This document shows positions 1 to 10,825 of a stretch of DNA of 64,000 bases, piece by piece. This DNA is from Strigamia acuminata (taxonomy: Eukaryota > Arthropoda > Chilopoda > Geophilomorpha > Linotaeniidae). A model generated the notes under the pieces. The model was not told the DNA's origin, did no database searches, and worked only from the letters and a program-made list of their open reading frames with translations. Position numbers and translations under genes: made by a program. The stretch spans positions 11,660,186 through 11,724,185 of the forward strand of contig OX442317.1 of NCBI GenBank assembly GCA_949358305.1, written 5' to 3'. Each line of letters begins with the position of its first letter. Position 1 is the stretch's first letter.

Positions 1-312
1 ATGCAGCAACGGTCCTGATTGTGACTCATCGAAACAAACTAGGATAGATGGGCTCCAAAAAATGTGATGTATTAGCGGTATAGATGCTATAACCAATACC
101 ATAAACGAGTAGCGTGCAAGAATCGTTAATATACCAAACGATAGCTCCGTTTCTGTACCAACACTCGATGGCTTCGTTTCTCTACCAACACTCGGGTCTT
201 TATCTGCATCTGGTAACACATAGTCATCCTTTACTGCCACTGGCTCTATCTTCTTAACTCTATGCTTCAAAGTATCCAAATCATCTTCAAGTTTTGGTTG
301 TTTTTTTTGCAT
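1..312 (-). CDS. Partial CDS running off the left edge, one membrane segment, function unknown
   Basis: The minus strand is open from an ATG at 312-310 to the first base of the window, 104 codons with no stop. The product begins with a charged, Lys/Glu/Asp-rich stretch, contains a short duplicated SVG-x-ET motif around residues 42-56, and then a hydrophobic segment around residues 60-80 that could span a membrane. The frame is also open for about 35 codons upstream of the ATG, so the ATG may not be the true start or this may be an exon. I recognise no family. It is truncated by the window edge. Confidence 0.45.
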   Translation of the reverse strand, partial: MQKKQPKLEDDLDTLKHRVKKIEPVAVKDDYVLPDADKDPSVGRETKPSSVGTETELSFGILTILARYSFMVLVIASIPLIHHIFWSPSILVCFDESQSGPLLH

Positions 313-709
313 AGTTGCTGAGGCTAATATACCAACTGCAGTATGTCTAATACTGAAGAGATTATAAAACGGTATGTACCGATCGGTCTCTATATACTCC
401 TTGTTGATGTTTTGATTTAGGAATAATTAATTTAAAAATAAAATAATTATCATTTGAATAAAATTTGGAAATATTTATTACATTATTATTTTACGGTTAT
501 GACATGATAAACTGCTACTACGGATAGATTAGCTGTTTGAATAGACGTTATTCCGATTAAATCATTTAATGCCAGCTTTTTGAATTTTTAAACAAATTGA
601 TAAGCGATTCTTATTATTATTATTGAGAATTAAACATTTGATATTACTATTACATTCGTAACTTAATAATAATTCAATTGCCAACAGTCATTCAGAATCA
701 TCCAGCATT
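313..709. other. AT-rich intergenic stretch
   Basis: AT-rich DNA between two divergently oriented ORFs, with short T and A runs and ATT microsatellite-like bases near 612-625. No clear promoter, RNA gene or repeat was recognised, although it must hold the promoters of both neighbours if they are real genes. Confidence 0.4.
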
Positions 710-1234
710 ATGAGAAAACACACGTTAATTGCAAATGATTTAATGTCTGATTGCATTCACATATTTCTAAAACAGTTGATTATACTCAAAATTGTTAAAT
801 TTATCCGTTCCCCAAGCAAGTTCTTAAAAAAATTAAAAAATAAACACCAAGTTTATTTTTTTTACTGTAATAAATTGTATACAAGTTTAGGAAAACCAAT
901 TATTGATTGTAAAAAACGAAACGAAATTTCGTATAATATAAAACATTTAAAAATCGTTTTAAGAATTTATTTCGAAGTTTGTAAAAAGTTAAATATTTTC
1001 CCCAGTGAAGGATATGCAATTTGCGGATTAGAATACAGAATAAGCAACACGGATAAAATTATAATACATACATCCGCTGATGTGTCGGATTGTTTTTCCG
1101 AAATTCGTCAGTTATGGTTATTGTATAGCCTTTATTCAAATGGAAAATATAATTATTACAGCGATCCAAAAGTAGTGCTGAATAAAATAAAAGAATTGAA
1201 TAAAGGAATTTTAACTACATCTAAAATCAATTAA
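710..1234 (+). CDS. Hypothetical protein, 174 residues, AT-rich, virus-like
   Basis: An intronless ORF starting at an ATG and ending TAA. The product is basic in the first half (Lys-rich, residues 25-50), with scattered cysteines and no signal peptide or obvious membrane segment. Base composition (strongly A/T at third positions) matches the recognised viral genes further right rather than the host exons. I recognise no domain. It lies next to a degenerate Copia fragment, so viral origin is an inference from composition and lack of introns only. Confidence 0.45.
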   Translation: MRKHTLIANDLMSDCIHIFLKQLIILKIVKFIRSPSKFLKKLKNKHQVYFFYCNKLYTSLGKPIIDCKKRNEISYNIKHLKIVLRIYFEVCKKLNIFPSEGYAICGLEYRISNTDKIIIHTSADVSDCFSEIRQLWLLYSLYSNGKYNYYSDPKVVLNKIKELNKGILTTSKIN

Positions 1235-1406
1235 TGGAGTATTTGAATATGTTATTTTTATTAAGTTATGATTCGAAATGATATGAAGTTGTTATTTAAG
1301 ACTTGATTTCACTCAAATAATTTTTTTTATTCTGCATATTTCATATTTAGTTTGCATAAAATTGACTCTTGGATGCGAACATTAGAAAAAAGAGGCAAAT
1401 TCGGAC

Positions 1407-2621
1407 ATGAATATGATTCGCGACCAGTTACGCAGAGATGAAAAACAACTTGCCAAGACAAAAAGAGAAAAGAAGCAATTTGGAAAAGAGACAACACACA
1501 GAGAAAACGAAAGTAAAATGCAAAAAAACAAGACCTGCTACAATTGTGGAAAGGTTGGCCACTTGTCGAAATATTGTAGGAGCAAAGTCAAATGCTATAA
1601 TTGCAATGGATCAGGACACATGGCAGCTGATTTCAAAAAGTCGAAAGTTCAATCCAACTCTGGCGGGAGAGGACAAGGTGGAAGAGGACGAAGTGTACAA
1701 CGCGCAAGGGGGCGATCAAAACCAGAAGTAGCATCAACTGTGTGGGAACACGGAAATGAAGGAAAATGTGAGAGGATATGCAGCGAAATCTTGACAGAAA
1801 AATATGAAGAATTTACGATGGTGGCACAGGAAAAGGACGAAATACAAGATGAAGAAAAAGAAAAAATAAAAAATGAAGTAAAAGACGAATTACAACTCGC
1901 AGAAAAAGACAAAATACAAGACGAAGAAAAAGACGAAATAAAAGACGAAGAAAATAAAAAGCGTGTTGCAACAAAAAAAGATGAAATTGCAGGAATTTCA
2001 GCATATTGTGTCGGAGAAATAGAAGCGAACACCGGGCTAAAATGGGTGATAGACTCTGGAGCAACGAGTCACATGACAACGGAAAAGGATAGCTTTTGCA
2101 AATATGGAGAATGCAATATCGACATAGCATTGGCAAAGAAAGAGGGAACGATAAAAGCCATTGGAATAGGAGACATTATATGGCATCAAGATAAACAAAA
2201 TAAAGACTTAAAATTGAAAAATGTATTGCATGTTCCTGAGCTGGGATGCAATTTGATGTCAGTGTCCAAGCTAGTTGACAATGAAAATATTGTCGTTGAA
2301 TTCCGAAAAAAACAAGTTACAGTAAAAAATGAGAAGATGGATATCACTTTGATGATTGCGGAAAAAAGGAGAAATGAGTTCATAGCAATAGGACGAGCAT
2401 TGAATGCTGGAGAGGCAAATCAAGCTGAAAATATAATCAGAAAACGGCATCAGCAATTAGGGCACATAAGTCACGAGACAATTAAACAAATGGAGAAAAA
2501 AGAATTAGTATTAGGTTTTAAAGGAACCAAAGAAGTTAAAAGTGTGTGTGAAACCTGTGTAAAGGGCAAGATAAGGAGGAAACTACATAAAAGAATTGTA
2601 GAATACAAACGAAGAAAATAA
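1407..2621 (+). pseudogene. Degenerate Ty1/Copia gag-protease-integrase fragment
   Basis: A 404-residue ORF from a Copia retrotransposon. Residues about 43-60 form a CCHC zinc knuckle (C-x2-C-x4-H-x4-C). A second knuckle follows but its last cysteine is replaced by Phe. A strongly acidic/basic D/E/K repeat tract occupies residues about 145-195. The retropepsin motif D-S-G-A-T is near residue 216. A GAG-pre-integrase region with H-x-x-L-G-H and two C-x2-C cysteines ends the ORF. The integrase core and reverse transcriptase that should follow are missing; only a remnant of the 3' end of pol is found past a small DNA element at 2733-3024. No LTRs were recognised. A dead, internally deleted copy. 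Confidence 0.85.
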
Positions 2622-2732
2622 TGGAATTATTCAGCCGATTCATAATGGTGAGAACATTAAAGAAGAAAAGCAAAACTTTCGCAATTTAATGGTGGAGAGT
2701 ACTTGGTAAATGAAAGACTAAAAGATTTAGCG

Positions 2733-3024
2733 CCGTAGCGCCCCGTTTAAACGCCCGGGTTCAATAAAGCGCCGGCCCCGTTTTAGCGCCGGGCAGTCAT
2801 CGGCGATTTACTAAATTAACGCCGGCCCCGAATAAGTGCCGGGTCCACAAAAATCACCAATTTTTTGCAGAAAATCGGTAATTTTTGCAGAAAAATCGCC
2901 TTTTTTTGCAGAAAAATGCGGTTATGCGCCGGGTTCATTTAATCGCCGGGTTTCATATTGGCCCTGGGAGAAGCAGCTCAGAAAAAAGAAATAAACGCCC
3001 GGGCGTTTAAACGGGGCGCTACGG
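2733..3024. mobile_element. GC-rich MITE with perfect 27-bp terminal inverted repeats
   Basis: The first 27 bases (2733-2759) are the exact reverse complement of the last 27 (2998-3024), beginning CCGTAGCGCCCCGTTTAAAC. The inside is GC-rich with repeated GCGCCGG words and three copies of a TTTGCAGAAAA-like word. There is no coding capacity. It sits inside the dead Copia fragment and separates its gag part from the pol 3' remnant. The target duplication is not clear. A non-autonomous DNA transposon. Confidence 0.8.
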
Positions 3025-3311
3025 TAGTCTAGACAAAAGAACTATTGGAAGAAGTTGGACTGTTTAATGGAAATGATGTAAAATTGTTTTGTGATAGTTT
3101 AAATGTTGTAAGTTTATTTAAAACGGAAATAAAAAATACAAAACCAAATATTTTAATAGAAAAATGTGGTGTGTGAAGGATGAGTTGAAAGAAAGCAAAG
3201 TTACTATGATTTATGTAGAAGGAAAAAGGATGTTTGCGCATTTTTAACTAAAAGATTGAATGGAGATGATGTGGAGGGATTACTTAAACAAGCTAAGCTT
3301 ATGTTAACCTA
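3025..3311 (+). pseudogene. 3' remnant of the Copia pol gene (RNase H end)
   Basis: Frame-shifted coding remnants resembling the end of a Copia polyprotein: words equivalent to YVEGKRMFA, then FLTKRLNG and a terminal helical stretch, spread over two frames with stops. Together with the fragment at 1407-2621 this represents one Copia copy that lost most of pol and then received the MITE. Confidence 0.55.
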
Positions 3312-3833
3312 ATAATATTTGTATTTATCATAAATCCAAGGAGGAGATTTGTTATTATTGTTGTTAGGTTGTACTTATGATTTCAGATAATGTTTTGTTT
3401 TGACACCAATGTGCATGTGTATAATATATTTTTAGATACTTCCAATTAATTAAAACTTTAGTATTATTTGAAGAAATAGATGTGTTTTTTATCCCAAGCT
3501 TGATTTGGGATGATTTTGAGACTTTTTGTGTAACAGAATATGAATCACCACAGTTGCCACCAGAGGTTTTATTTAGTGTTTTTAGATGAATATTTGTTGC
3601 AATTTCAAGAGATATACCTACGTTAAAATTTAAAAAAATATATTTTTGTTGTTTTATAATACGATAAAGAAATAAATTATAATAAATTACAACTGTATTA
3701 TATATTTTGATTATTGCAGTTGTAGACCTTTCGTTTAAAATTTTTAATTGAATGAATCACTGTTTAGAACTATTACTTGCGCCATTCGTTAAGTAGACCT
3801 TTCAATGCATTCAGCAGATAAATATCTGATAAA
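3312..3833. other. AT-rich gene-free stretch
   Basis: No ORF of note, RNA gene or clear repeat was seen. The first part may still belong to the dead Copia copy. Confidence 0.35.
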
Positions 3834-4283
3834 TTAAGTACAATAATATCTAACAATATATGATAACGGTAAGTCATTAATATTAGTGGACAATTTCAAT
3901 TGACAGTATGGACATTTATAAGGAATTAATGACATAGCACAAGGAACACATACAATATGTTTACATCTAAACATTATGAAAGCATTTTCTATAATTTTGT
4001 TTGAACCTAAATGAATGCCACATTTTAAATGTATGATTGACTTGGAGTTTATAAAAAATGAAACCAAAGGCTTTGTTCGATATATTGACCAAGGACAAAA
4101 TATATTTATTAAATCGTGTTGTCTCAATGATTTGATCTCTGTCATTCCACACGCGTGGCATGTTCTTGATAAAATAATAATACCCGTATTTTTAAATTTT
4201 TTATACTTGAAATTACGTTTTTTCGTCTTTAACCTATCAAATTCCGTTATTTCTATTACCGGTTTATTAAAATCCACAATCAT
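3834..4283 (-). CDS. RING-finger-like small protein
   Basis: An intronless minus-strand ORF. I place the start at the ATG at 4283, giving 149 residues. It contains an early C-x2-C pair (CHAC, about residue 45), a C-x2-H pair, and a C-terminal cluster F-R-C-K-H-x-x-C-x2-C followed by K-C-P-Y-C, which is the arrangement of the second half of a RING or IAP-type finger. Such fingers usually bind zinc and act as E3 ubiquitin ligases; many large insect DNA viruses carry stand-alone RING proteins. No BIR domain is present. The assignment as a zinc-binding RING-like protein is fairly good; viral origin is inferred from AT-rich composition and lack of introns. Confidence 0.6.
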   Translation of the reverse strand: MIVDFNKPVIEITEFDRLKTKKRNFKYKKFKNTGIIILSRTCHACGMTEIKSLRQHDLINIFCPWSIYRTKPLVSFFINSKSIIHLKCGIHLGSNKIIENAFIMFRCKHIVCVPCAMSLIPYKCPYCQLKLSTNINDLPLSYIVRYYCT

Positions 4284-4902
4284 GTTTGTTTTAAATAACA
4301 CCAGGAATAAAAAAGTTTAAATTAAGTTTTTTATAAAAAAGAAATTTGCTGATACGGTTGTCTATTTTTTTAATTTAATTAGAATTTTAATTGACATTTT
4401 TAACAATATTGTGAAAATCAAAGCGTTTTAGGAGCGAAAGGACGAGTGTCAATGTGCAGAGTCGCGCAGTGAAGCCAACATCAAGGCGGCGCTTTTGAAG
4501 ATTGAATGACGCGGAAACGGAAGTCGCTGTTTTGGTCATGTTTTTTCAAGTTTTACTTCTTGTTCCTGATTTGTAATATGCGAACCCCCGTTTTTAAACA
4601 CAATAAATCTTGTCTTTAACCATCAAGTATGATTTTTATTCGTCTCAAGTAAAACGTTCAGTTTAGTCAGAATTTCATTCAGAATTCAATCAAAATTAGT
4701 TTTATTTTATCGCGAGATTTCAAGAATATATTTTAAGTATAAAAAAAGTTTTTCTGTCCTCAAAAAAAATATAGCATTTTGGGCAAGTAGCTCACAATCG
4801 TGGTGGCGGCAAAACATGCCATTTACCACATCAGGTAGAAATTCCGAATTCCAGGATTGGTTCTTTGGACGTTTCTTACTCTTAAGCAGTTAAAACAAAT
4901 TG
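4284..4902. other. Gene-free stretch
   Basis: AT-rich sequence with no ORF or RNA gene that I can support. It separates the RING-like gene from the downstream piece of the split gene at 4903-6814. Confidence 0.35.
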
Positions 4903-5083
4903 TCAAATAGCAACCGGTGCTATCCATTCCATTGCTGAGCAAAATGGACACGGAATCTCATTTTTGTTGATTGGTAGATCGTCATAAGATTTTTCTTTTG
5001 CTAAATCACAAGCACATTCTACTTTTCTTAGTTGAATTTGCTTGACCTTGTCAGTGATTTTTTTGCTGATCAGATCTTGGTAT
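4903..5083 (-). pseudogene. C-terminal coding piece separated by a transposon insertion
   Basis: On the minus strand this segment reads as an open, protein-like stretch of about 60 codons ending in TGA at 4905-4903. It is Lys-rich, with a C-A-C pair and a C-P-F-C pair that could bind zinc. It abuts the inserted element at 5084-6154, and the coding piece at 6155-6814 lies on the other side in the same direction. The simplest reading is that both belong to one gene opened by the insertion. The two frames do not match after removing the element, so an additional frameshift or a splice site is needed. Confidence 0.45.
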
Positions 5084-6154
5084 CACTAGAAAAAAACAGA
5101 TTTACTCACTTGTAAAGAATTGTAAATACTAGCAGTATATAGGTAGATGGATTTTACAACTTTGAAAATTGGATTTACAATCAATTGGAAATAAGTCTTT
5201 TCTCGTCATTTTTACAATCTAGGAAAGAGACCATTTCCATAACTTTTTTAAAATAACTTTACAAACATTTTCAATTGTGAAAATTTAAAGTTTCACAATG
5301 TATTTCCTATAAATTTCCAATATGTTCCAAGTTTTATACCAAAGAAAAAAATCTACTGCCCCCCATTTTTAAAATTTTAAATATACTAGCTCAATTTTGT
5401 TTATCATTTAATTGTTTTAGTACATTTTGATTAAATTTAGACTGAAACCTTTTTACTGATGAACTTTAGTAAAGATTTTATTTTATTATAATAATTCATT
5501 ATTAAATTTAGACTGAATCTATTTGATTTTTTTTTACGTATACCATTTTGCAATTAATTTTTATTAATTTTAGTACAATTGGTAATGTTTTATGAGACTT
5601 TATTTTTATTTAACTTAACCTTTGGTTTTCTCTGCACTTACAATTGCCATTCCTGGGACTGAACCTGGGACCTTTTTGTTCTGGAGACCACTGCCCTGTT
5701 CACTAGGCTATTATGGTTTATAATAATTTATGCATAATTTCCTTTATATAGTAACTTCTTTGTTAAATAATTTTGAATTCACAAATAATCTATTTGTGAT
5801 TCATTGTATTAAAAATACAATTAATCTCCCATTGATTATTTATTTATTTATTTATTTGTGGATGTTACATTTAAATTTCAAGTATTTTCTTGCTTTTACA
5901 TTATTTTTACAATCATTGTGAAATGAAGTTTACAACACATTTCCAGATAAAATAAATTTGATTTGAACAAAGGATTTAAAACTTATTGGAAATATTAGTT
6001 TTCAACTCTAGGATTTACTACTACTTTTCAGAAGTTTGTAAATGCGTGGATATTTCCAACTTATTTCATTAAATTTTCACATGATAGGAAATTCAAATTT
6101 TCCATATCAATTTTCAACTTGAAAATGTTTTGAAATTTGCATTTTTTTCCAGTG
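5084..6154. mobile_element. 1.07-kb TIR element carrying a tRNA-like segment
   Basis: The ends are inverted: CACTAGAAAAAAA at the left and its near-complement TTTTTTTCCAGTG at the right, about 13 bp with one mismatch. The flanks share TAT as a possible target duplication. There is no transposase; the interior is AT-rich with a tRNA-like block at 5650-5712. It interrupts the minus-strand gene whose parts lie at 4903-5083 and 6155-6814. Probably a non-autonomous DNA transposon that captured a SINE. Confidence 0.5.
5650..5712 (-). repeat. tRNA-derived SINE head (A box and B box)
   Basis: Read on the minus strand this block contains TAGCCTAGTG, close to an RNA polymerase III A box, and 30-odd bases later GGTTCAGTCCC, a good B box. 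The tRNA fold is not complete, so it is a SINE head or tRNA fossil rather than a functional tRNA gene. Confidence 0.55.
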
Positions 6155-6814
6155 TATTGTACGAGATTTTCGAATATTTATTATTGATCTCGAATAAATA
6201 TAGTTCTTCTTGGGAAAATAGCAGTTTTCTCCGCTTTGCTTAGGTGATTCATTGAATGTCACGTGTTCACAAGCGTCTTTGTTCCGGAGTTCCGCTTGTT
6301 GTGGGTGATAATTATTTGAATTTTGATTTCTTTCTTTTTCAAACAACTCAGTTATGTTTACCTGGTTTCTTGGAATTAGATCCTTATTTCGTTGTACCAC
6401 CTCGATTGTCCGAGATCGGCTAGTGCTGGGCGCATTCAATTTTGTCGTTTCATGATTTCCACTGAAGCTGTCCTTAACAGGAGCCTTTTTGGGAATCACG
6501 TACCCACTTTCAGTCAATTTGGTGATTTTGGGTGGGGCATCATTGGGATGAATGTCATCAGGAAGTAATTTCGGATAATTTCGGGTCCAACTGAGTATAT
6601 CCCAACTTTTCTGGTCAATAGCGATAAGTGTGTTCGGTGCTCTGACGATCCGATTGGTCGTATTGACCACGGGTGTTGCTTCCATTGACTCTTCCCTTGA
6701 CGAGGTAGAATTTAGAACGGTGTATTTTTGTTTCTGTTGACTCTTCCGTATCATGTTTTGCTTAAAACGAAATAATTCCAATAACTTCTTTCTTTTTAAA
6801 CGATACGGCGCCAT
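6155..6814 (-). CDS. Hypothetical basic protein, 5' part of a transposon-interrupted gene
   Basis: Starts at ATG 6814-6812 and stays open for about 220 codons up to the inserted element; the last 15 or so residues of the ORF as read come from the element itself. The product starts with a basic stretch (Arg/Lys-rich, residues 4-28) and continues as low-complexity, Pro/Ser/Asn-rich polypeptide without recognisable domain, signal peptide or membrane segment. The composition is less AT-biased than the viral ORFs, so it may be a host gene. Its 3' part is probably at 4903-5083. Confidence 0.45.
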
Positions 6815-7477
6815 CTAGCGTGAGAAAAGGGGTCTCATACATGATAAGTTTCAATAGTTGTTTTTTAGTTGATTATTATTTTTAATAACGTTATAAAATA
6901 TTAATATTGACTTACTGTATGAATACCGGCGTTGATTCACACAAAATGTTATTATGCAAAGGTGAAGACGTTGTTGACACCTCGTCTCGGTTTTCGGTAC
7001 TAGTCCGTAAGGTTATCTGTTGAATTTCTTCTTTATTTTTAAGGAATTATGATAGTTAATTTTAACTCTTTCACTTACATAAGTAGTCTATCTTAACTTT
7101 TGTGCTGAACTGAGATTTATACAGCACCATAATAGTAAAAGAAGAAGTAGGGGAACTCCTTAGTTGATGTGTTTCCACCACACGATGGCGATGATGTTGT
7201 CTTGTTGGATCTACAGTCTAATCCTGATGCCATGATCTACATCAAATGTCCCAATCAACACATCTATACTTTTTATACTCTTTCATGCCTTTGGAATTTA
7301 CAATTCAAATTTAATATTTTTAACTAAGCATATATCATAAAAGAGAAGAAAAAAAACAGGTATAATGGTGTTATCATTATTTGAAAACATTTTTATGTGT
7401 TATGAGACATGGAATACAAAAAAAAGTAATTTAAACAATTTTTGTAATTAAAATAAAAATGTCAGTAATTAAAAAAC
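6815..7477. other. Intergenic stretch upstream of the secreted-protein pair
   Basis: No RNA gene or repeat was recognised. The last 150 bases are AT-rich and presumably hold the promoter of the gene at 7478. Confidence 0.35.
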
Positions 7478-8482
7478 ATGAAACTGCTGGGATTATTTAT
7501 TATTAATTTTTTATTACATTGTGGTAACTCAACCTATATACAATTTTCAAGTTTTAAAACAAATCCTGATAACGATGTAATCGAGATATATGATAACAAG
7601 CAACAAAATGTTGGTGTTATACCGCATCTTCTCTATTTTTTTCCTAACAGCACAACTATTCTCATACGTGATTATGGAAATAGCAAAATCCATTCCGTAG
7701 ATACAAAGTACAATAAGTTAATGTTTATACGGCAAACAAATACAAGCAGAGAGTTTTCCCATTTACTATTTTATCAGGACACTTGTCAAGTACCAGAGAC
7801 GTGTTTTTTTAATGATTTAAAAATATATATTCCATACTTGATTAAAGGCGATGTGTTTCATGGCTACAATTATAACACTGGCCACTTATTTAACTTAGTG
7901 CTAGGCGGAAAACATCTCCAATTCATGGATGAGTCGCATTTGCAATTATACACTCTTTCTAATGACTATGTTGGTGCAAGCTATAATAATTCGATATTTT
8001 TACGGCAATACGACGCATCCTCTGACAGAAATGAAGAAACCATTATCTATGCTAGCAAACTTGTAACTATAAACTGTAGTAATAATTATTTTTTAGACGA
8101 TAAAGAAAAAATATTTGTGAAAAAAGATAAATATTTCATCAAACAGTACTTATTTTATGAAAATGACTGTTTAAAACAAAAACGCATCTGCCAGCAAGAG
8201 TTGACTAAATCTTCAGGGTCTCCTCAACTTGATACAGATGTTAAGAGCTTTGAAAATGCAAATCCAAATATGACAAATATGACATTTGAAACCACGTTCA
8301 TAACTCACATTCCAAATGTGTCACTTAGGATGACTAGTGAAGAGAATGGAGATTATATAACAGCAGTGACTACACCAGGAGAAAAGGAAAAAAAAAAGTA
8401 CAAATCATCGTCTGCTAATGATGATTTAATAAAAATATTTACTATAATGTCTGCTCATTTACTGAGTTTGATTCTGATTTAA
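7478..8482 (+). CDS. Secreted or membrane-anchored protein, family of three, copy 1
   Basis: A 334-residue intronless ORF. Residues 1-18 form a signal peptide with a hydrophobic core. The ectodomain has many N-x-S/T glycosylation sites and about ten cysteines. A hydrophobic tail at residues 318-334 could be a membrane or GPI-type anchor. It is clearly paralogous to the gene at 9280-10278: both share a post-signal block with FSS, an N-K-Q-Q-N-V-G motif, the words DLKIYIPYLI and GYNY, and matching cysteines. A more distant third member is at 48744-49505. I do not recognise the family. AT-rich composition suits viral origin; a surface glycoprotein is the likely nature. Confidence 0.7.
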   Translation: MKLLGLFIINFLLHCGNSTYIQFSSFKTNPDNDVIEIYDNKQQNVGVIPHLLYFFPNSTTILIRDYGNSKIHSVDTKYNKLMFIRQTNTSREFSHLLFYQDTCQVPETCFFNDLKIYIPYLIKGDVFHGYNYNTGHLFNLVLGGKHLQFMDESHLQLYTLSNDYVGASYNNSIFLRQYDASSDRNEETIIYASKLVTINCSNNYFLDDKEKIFVKKDKYFIKQYLFYENDCLKQKRICQQELTKSSGSPQLDTDVKSFENANPNMTNMTFETTFITHIPNVSLRMTSEENGDYITAVTTPGEKEKKKYKSSSANDDLIKIFTIMSAHLLSLILI

Positions 8483-9279
8483 TATTCTTATAAATTATGC
8501 TAAAGTACACAAATTCCTGTTAACATCTTCACATGTCCTTACTCATTGGTTATTAAGATTTGAACTAGGATGGTTTAACAACCAATGTGGTCCTTCTATA
8601 CAAAAAATGGAAAGCATATCGGATATTCTTTCATGCCTTTTTTCTGTTTCTCACGACAATTATTGTTTGTAAACGAATTTACATGCCTCTTGCTCGTAAT
8701 TTTGAAATTGGAGATAGAGGCAGTTTGAATATTTTCATAACGAGACTAAGTTAAGTTGGATAGTACTAATTTGATGGTGCTCTACAACTTTATAATTGAA
8801 AATTTTGCTCTATCTCAACCAGTTAGCGAGTTAGCAAATGAAAAATACATTGTTGCATGTCTGTCATGAAATTTTATTACATCATTGGATTAGTCATCCC
8901 TACTTTGCTGTAGGATAATCTGCTTGGTTTTTAAAAAAAAGCATATACTTATTCTGGAAATTGACTGGGATGTCTTAAACGAAGCACCCTGTATATCGAT
9001 CAACTTTTTCCAAATTTGAACTGACATCATCAACATTTGGAAAAAAAACATATTATATGCGACCGGAGAATAATTAATTAATTATTGAAAGTATAATTAA
9101 TATTGATTAGCCAGTAAGCCAGTAGTATTTTTTTTAGACAATAACACACGGTTAATGGCAGAAACAAATAAATATTTAAATAGATTTACACTAATTATCT
9201 GAGTATAAATTTACTTTATGCAAATGATTTCCACTATGCTGTTGACAACTTTCTTTTAAATGTTTGCTTTATAAAAAAC
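8483..9279. other. Intergenic region between paralogues with transposon-like fragments
   Basis: An 800-bp stretch without coding potential. It includes a CACCCTGTATA word near 8987 that is common at the ends of insect repetitive elements, suggesting an old MITE. The last 100 bases before 9280 are AT-rich and likely promoter. Confidence 0.35.
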
Positions 9280-10278
9280 ATGAACGTACGTAAATTATTT
9301 ATTATTACTTTTTTACTGTGTTGTAATATTTCAACGCAAACACATTTTTCAAGTTTGAATATAAATCCCTCAAATAGAATAATTAGGATATACAACAACA
9401 AGCAACAAAATGTGGGGATTATGCCTTATTTTACAGTTGTTTCTCATAACACCTCAACTATTGTAATAATCGATCATGGTAGAAGGAAAATACATTACAT
9501 AGATGAAAAGTATGACATGTTAGTGTTTCTGAGGCAAACTAGTAGTGATTTTTCCCATTCGCAATTTTGTCAGGACTTGTGTCCAGTATTACAAGCGTGT
9601 ATTTATAACGATTTAAAAATATATATTCCTTATTTGATTGGAGGTAGAACATTTTATGGTTACAATTACAGTACTTGCCAGACCTTTAACTTGACAAAGG
9701 ACGGAAAAAACAACCAATTCAAAGCTGCATCGAATAGTCAATTGTATAGTGACATCACTTTGTTTCCGACAGCTCGTGTACGGAATACTAGAAGTGCGAT
9801 ATTTGAAACGTCGTTAGTCAAAAATATTTTAGTTCACCCTAAAGCTTCTATTGACATTAATTTCAACAATGTTGACTCGACTAATGATACTTATTTCCAT
9901 ACACCTTCACGCGAAAAAGGCAGCACAAACCACACCTCAGACATTACATTTGAAAACATGAACCTAACCAACGTTCGAAACATGTCACATGGGACAATCT
10001 TCACAACTAGTGCAAAGTTTATTGAGACTCAGTATGACACTGGAATGTGTGTTCGTAGTGAAGATGTGGACAATTTAATAAACCGTGTAATGACTGAAAA
10101 TTATATAAAATTAACCATACCCATACCTCCCCCCCCACAAAATGAACCCTCATCCACTCTTAATTTTGTAATAACCGTTTTAACTATTATTTTGTTATGT
10201 TTACATCTAATGGTATTAATTATATACTGTACCTGTGAAGCGTATAACAATAGAAGATTTGTAATTCCAGAGTTTTAA
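9280..10278 (+). CDS. Type I membrane glycoprotein, family of three, copy 2
   Basis: A 332-residue ORF with an N-terminal signal peptide (residues 1-19), a glycosylation-rich ectodomain, a proline run near residue 283, and a strong transmembrane helix at about residues 292-315 followed by a short cytoplasmic tail. The first 150 residues align well with the gene at 7478, including conserved cysteines and the DLKIYIPYLI and GYNY words; the second halves differ. Tandem same-strand arrangement indicates gene duplication. Function unknown; topology predicts a cell-surface or virion-envelope glycoprotein. Confidence 0.7.
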   Translation: MNVRKLFIITFLLCCNISTQTHFSSLNINPSNRIIRIYNNKQQNVGIMPYFTVVSHNTSTIVIIDHGRRKIHYIDEKYDMLVFLRQTSSDFSHSQFCQDLCPVLQACIYNDLKIYIPYLIGGRTFYGYNYSTCQTFNLTKDGKNNQFKAASNSQLYSDITLFPTARVRNTRSAIFETSLVKNILVHPKASIDINFNNVDSTNDTYFHTPSREKGSTNHTSDITFENMNLTNVRNMSHGTIFTTSAKFIETQYDTGMCVRSEDVDNLINRVMTENYIKLTIPIPPPPQNEPSSTLNFVITVLTIILLCLHLMVLIIYCTCEAYNNRRFVIPEF

Positions 10279-10825
10279 TGAAGTTGTTAAGCACCAAATG
10301 CCTAACAATTCTATAATTATTACGCTTAATGTTAATAAGTTCACATAGTATTGTTGTAAATTAGTAACACTTATATTCACTTATCATATCTCCTTGTTGT
10401 GATCCAAAATGTTCCTATAAATTTGGAATATTTTGAGTAAAAGAAATAAATGGTTTAATTTAGTTAATCTAATAAATAAATAAATTATTTTTCTGTCCCT
10501 GCTAATTATTTGAAAATGCTAAAAAATTGGTAATTTGAGCAGTTAATTTATTTTAGTGTATTTGGAGGATTCTATGTTAAAATAATTACATGATTTTTTG
10601 TGTATAAATGTGTAAATAAAATACTCATTTTACTTGCAAAATTGAGGGTTGCTATGACCAACTCCTTCATTTGCACCGTGTCTGACAAAATTTTGAGTAA
10701 TAAATTCGTTTATTACTCAAAATTTTGCCTACACCGCACAGCTTTGTTCCGAAAACGCTGTCTGTTTTGGTCAGTGACCCTGAATTGGCAGAGTTTCAAC
10801 TTGATTTACTGAATGTTATGTAGGG
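10279..10825. other. AT-rich gene-free stretch
   Basis: Poly-A-signal-like AATAAA words follow the membrane-protein gene. A short inverted pair of ATTTTGAGTAATAAA occurs around 10689-10724 and would fold as a hairpin. No gene. Confidence 0.35.

Noticed and set aside
5650-5712. A functional tRNA gene on the minus strand
   Set aside because: Only the A and B box words are convincing; acceptor and anticodon stems do not pair over the full length.
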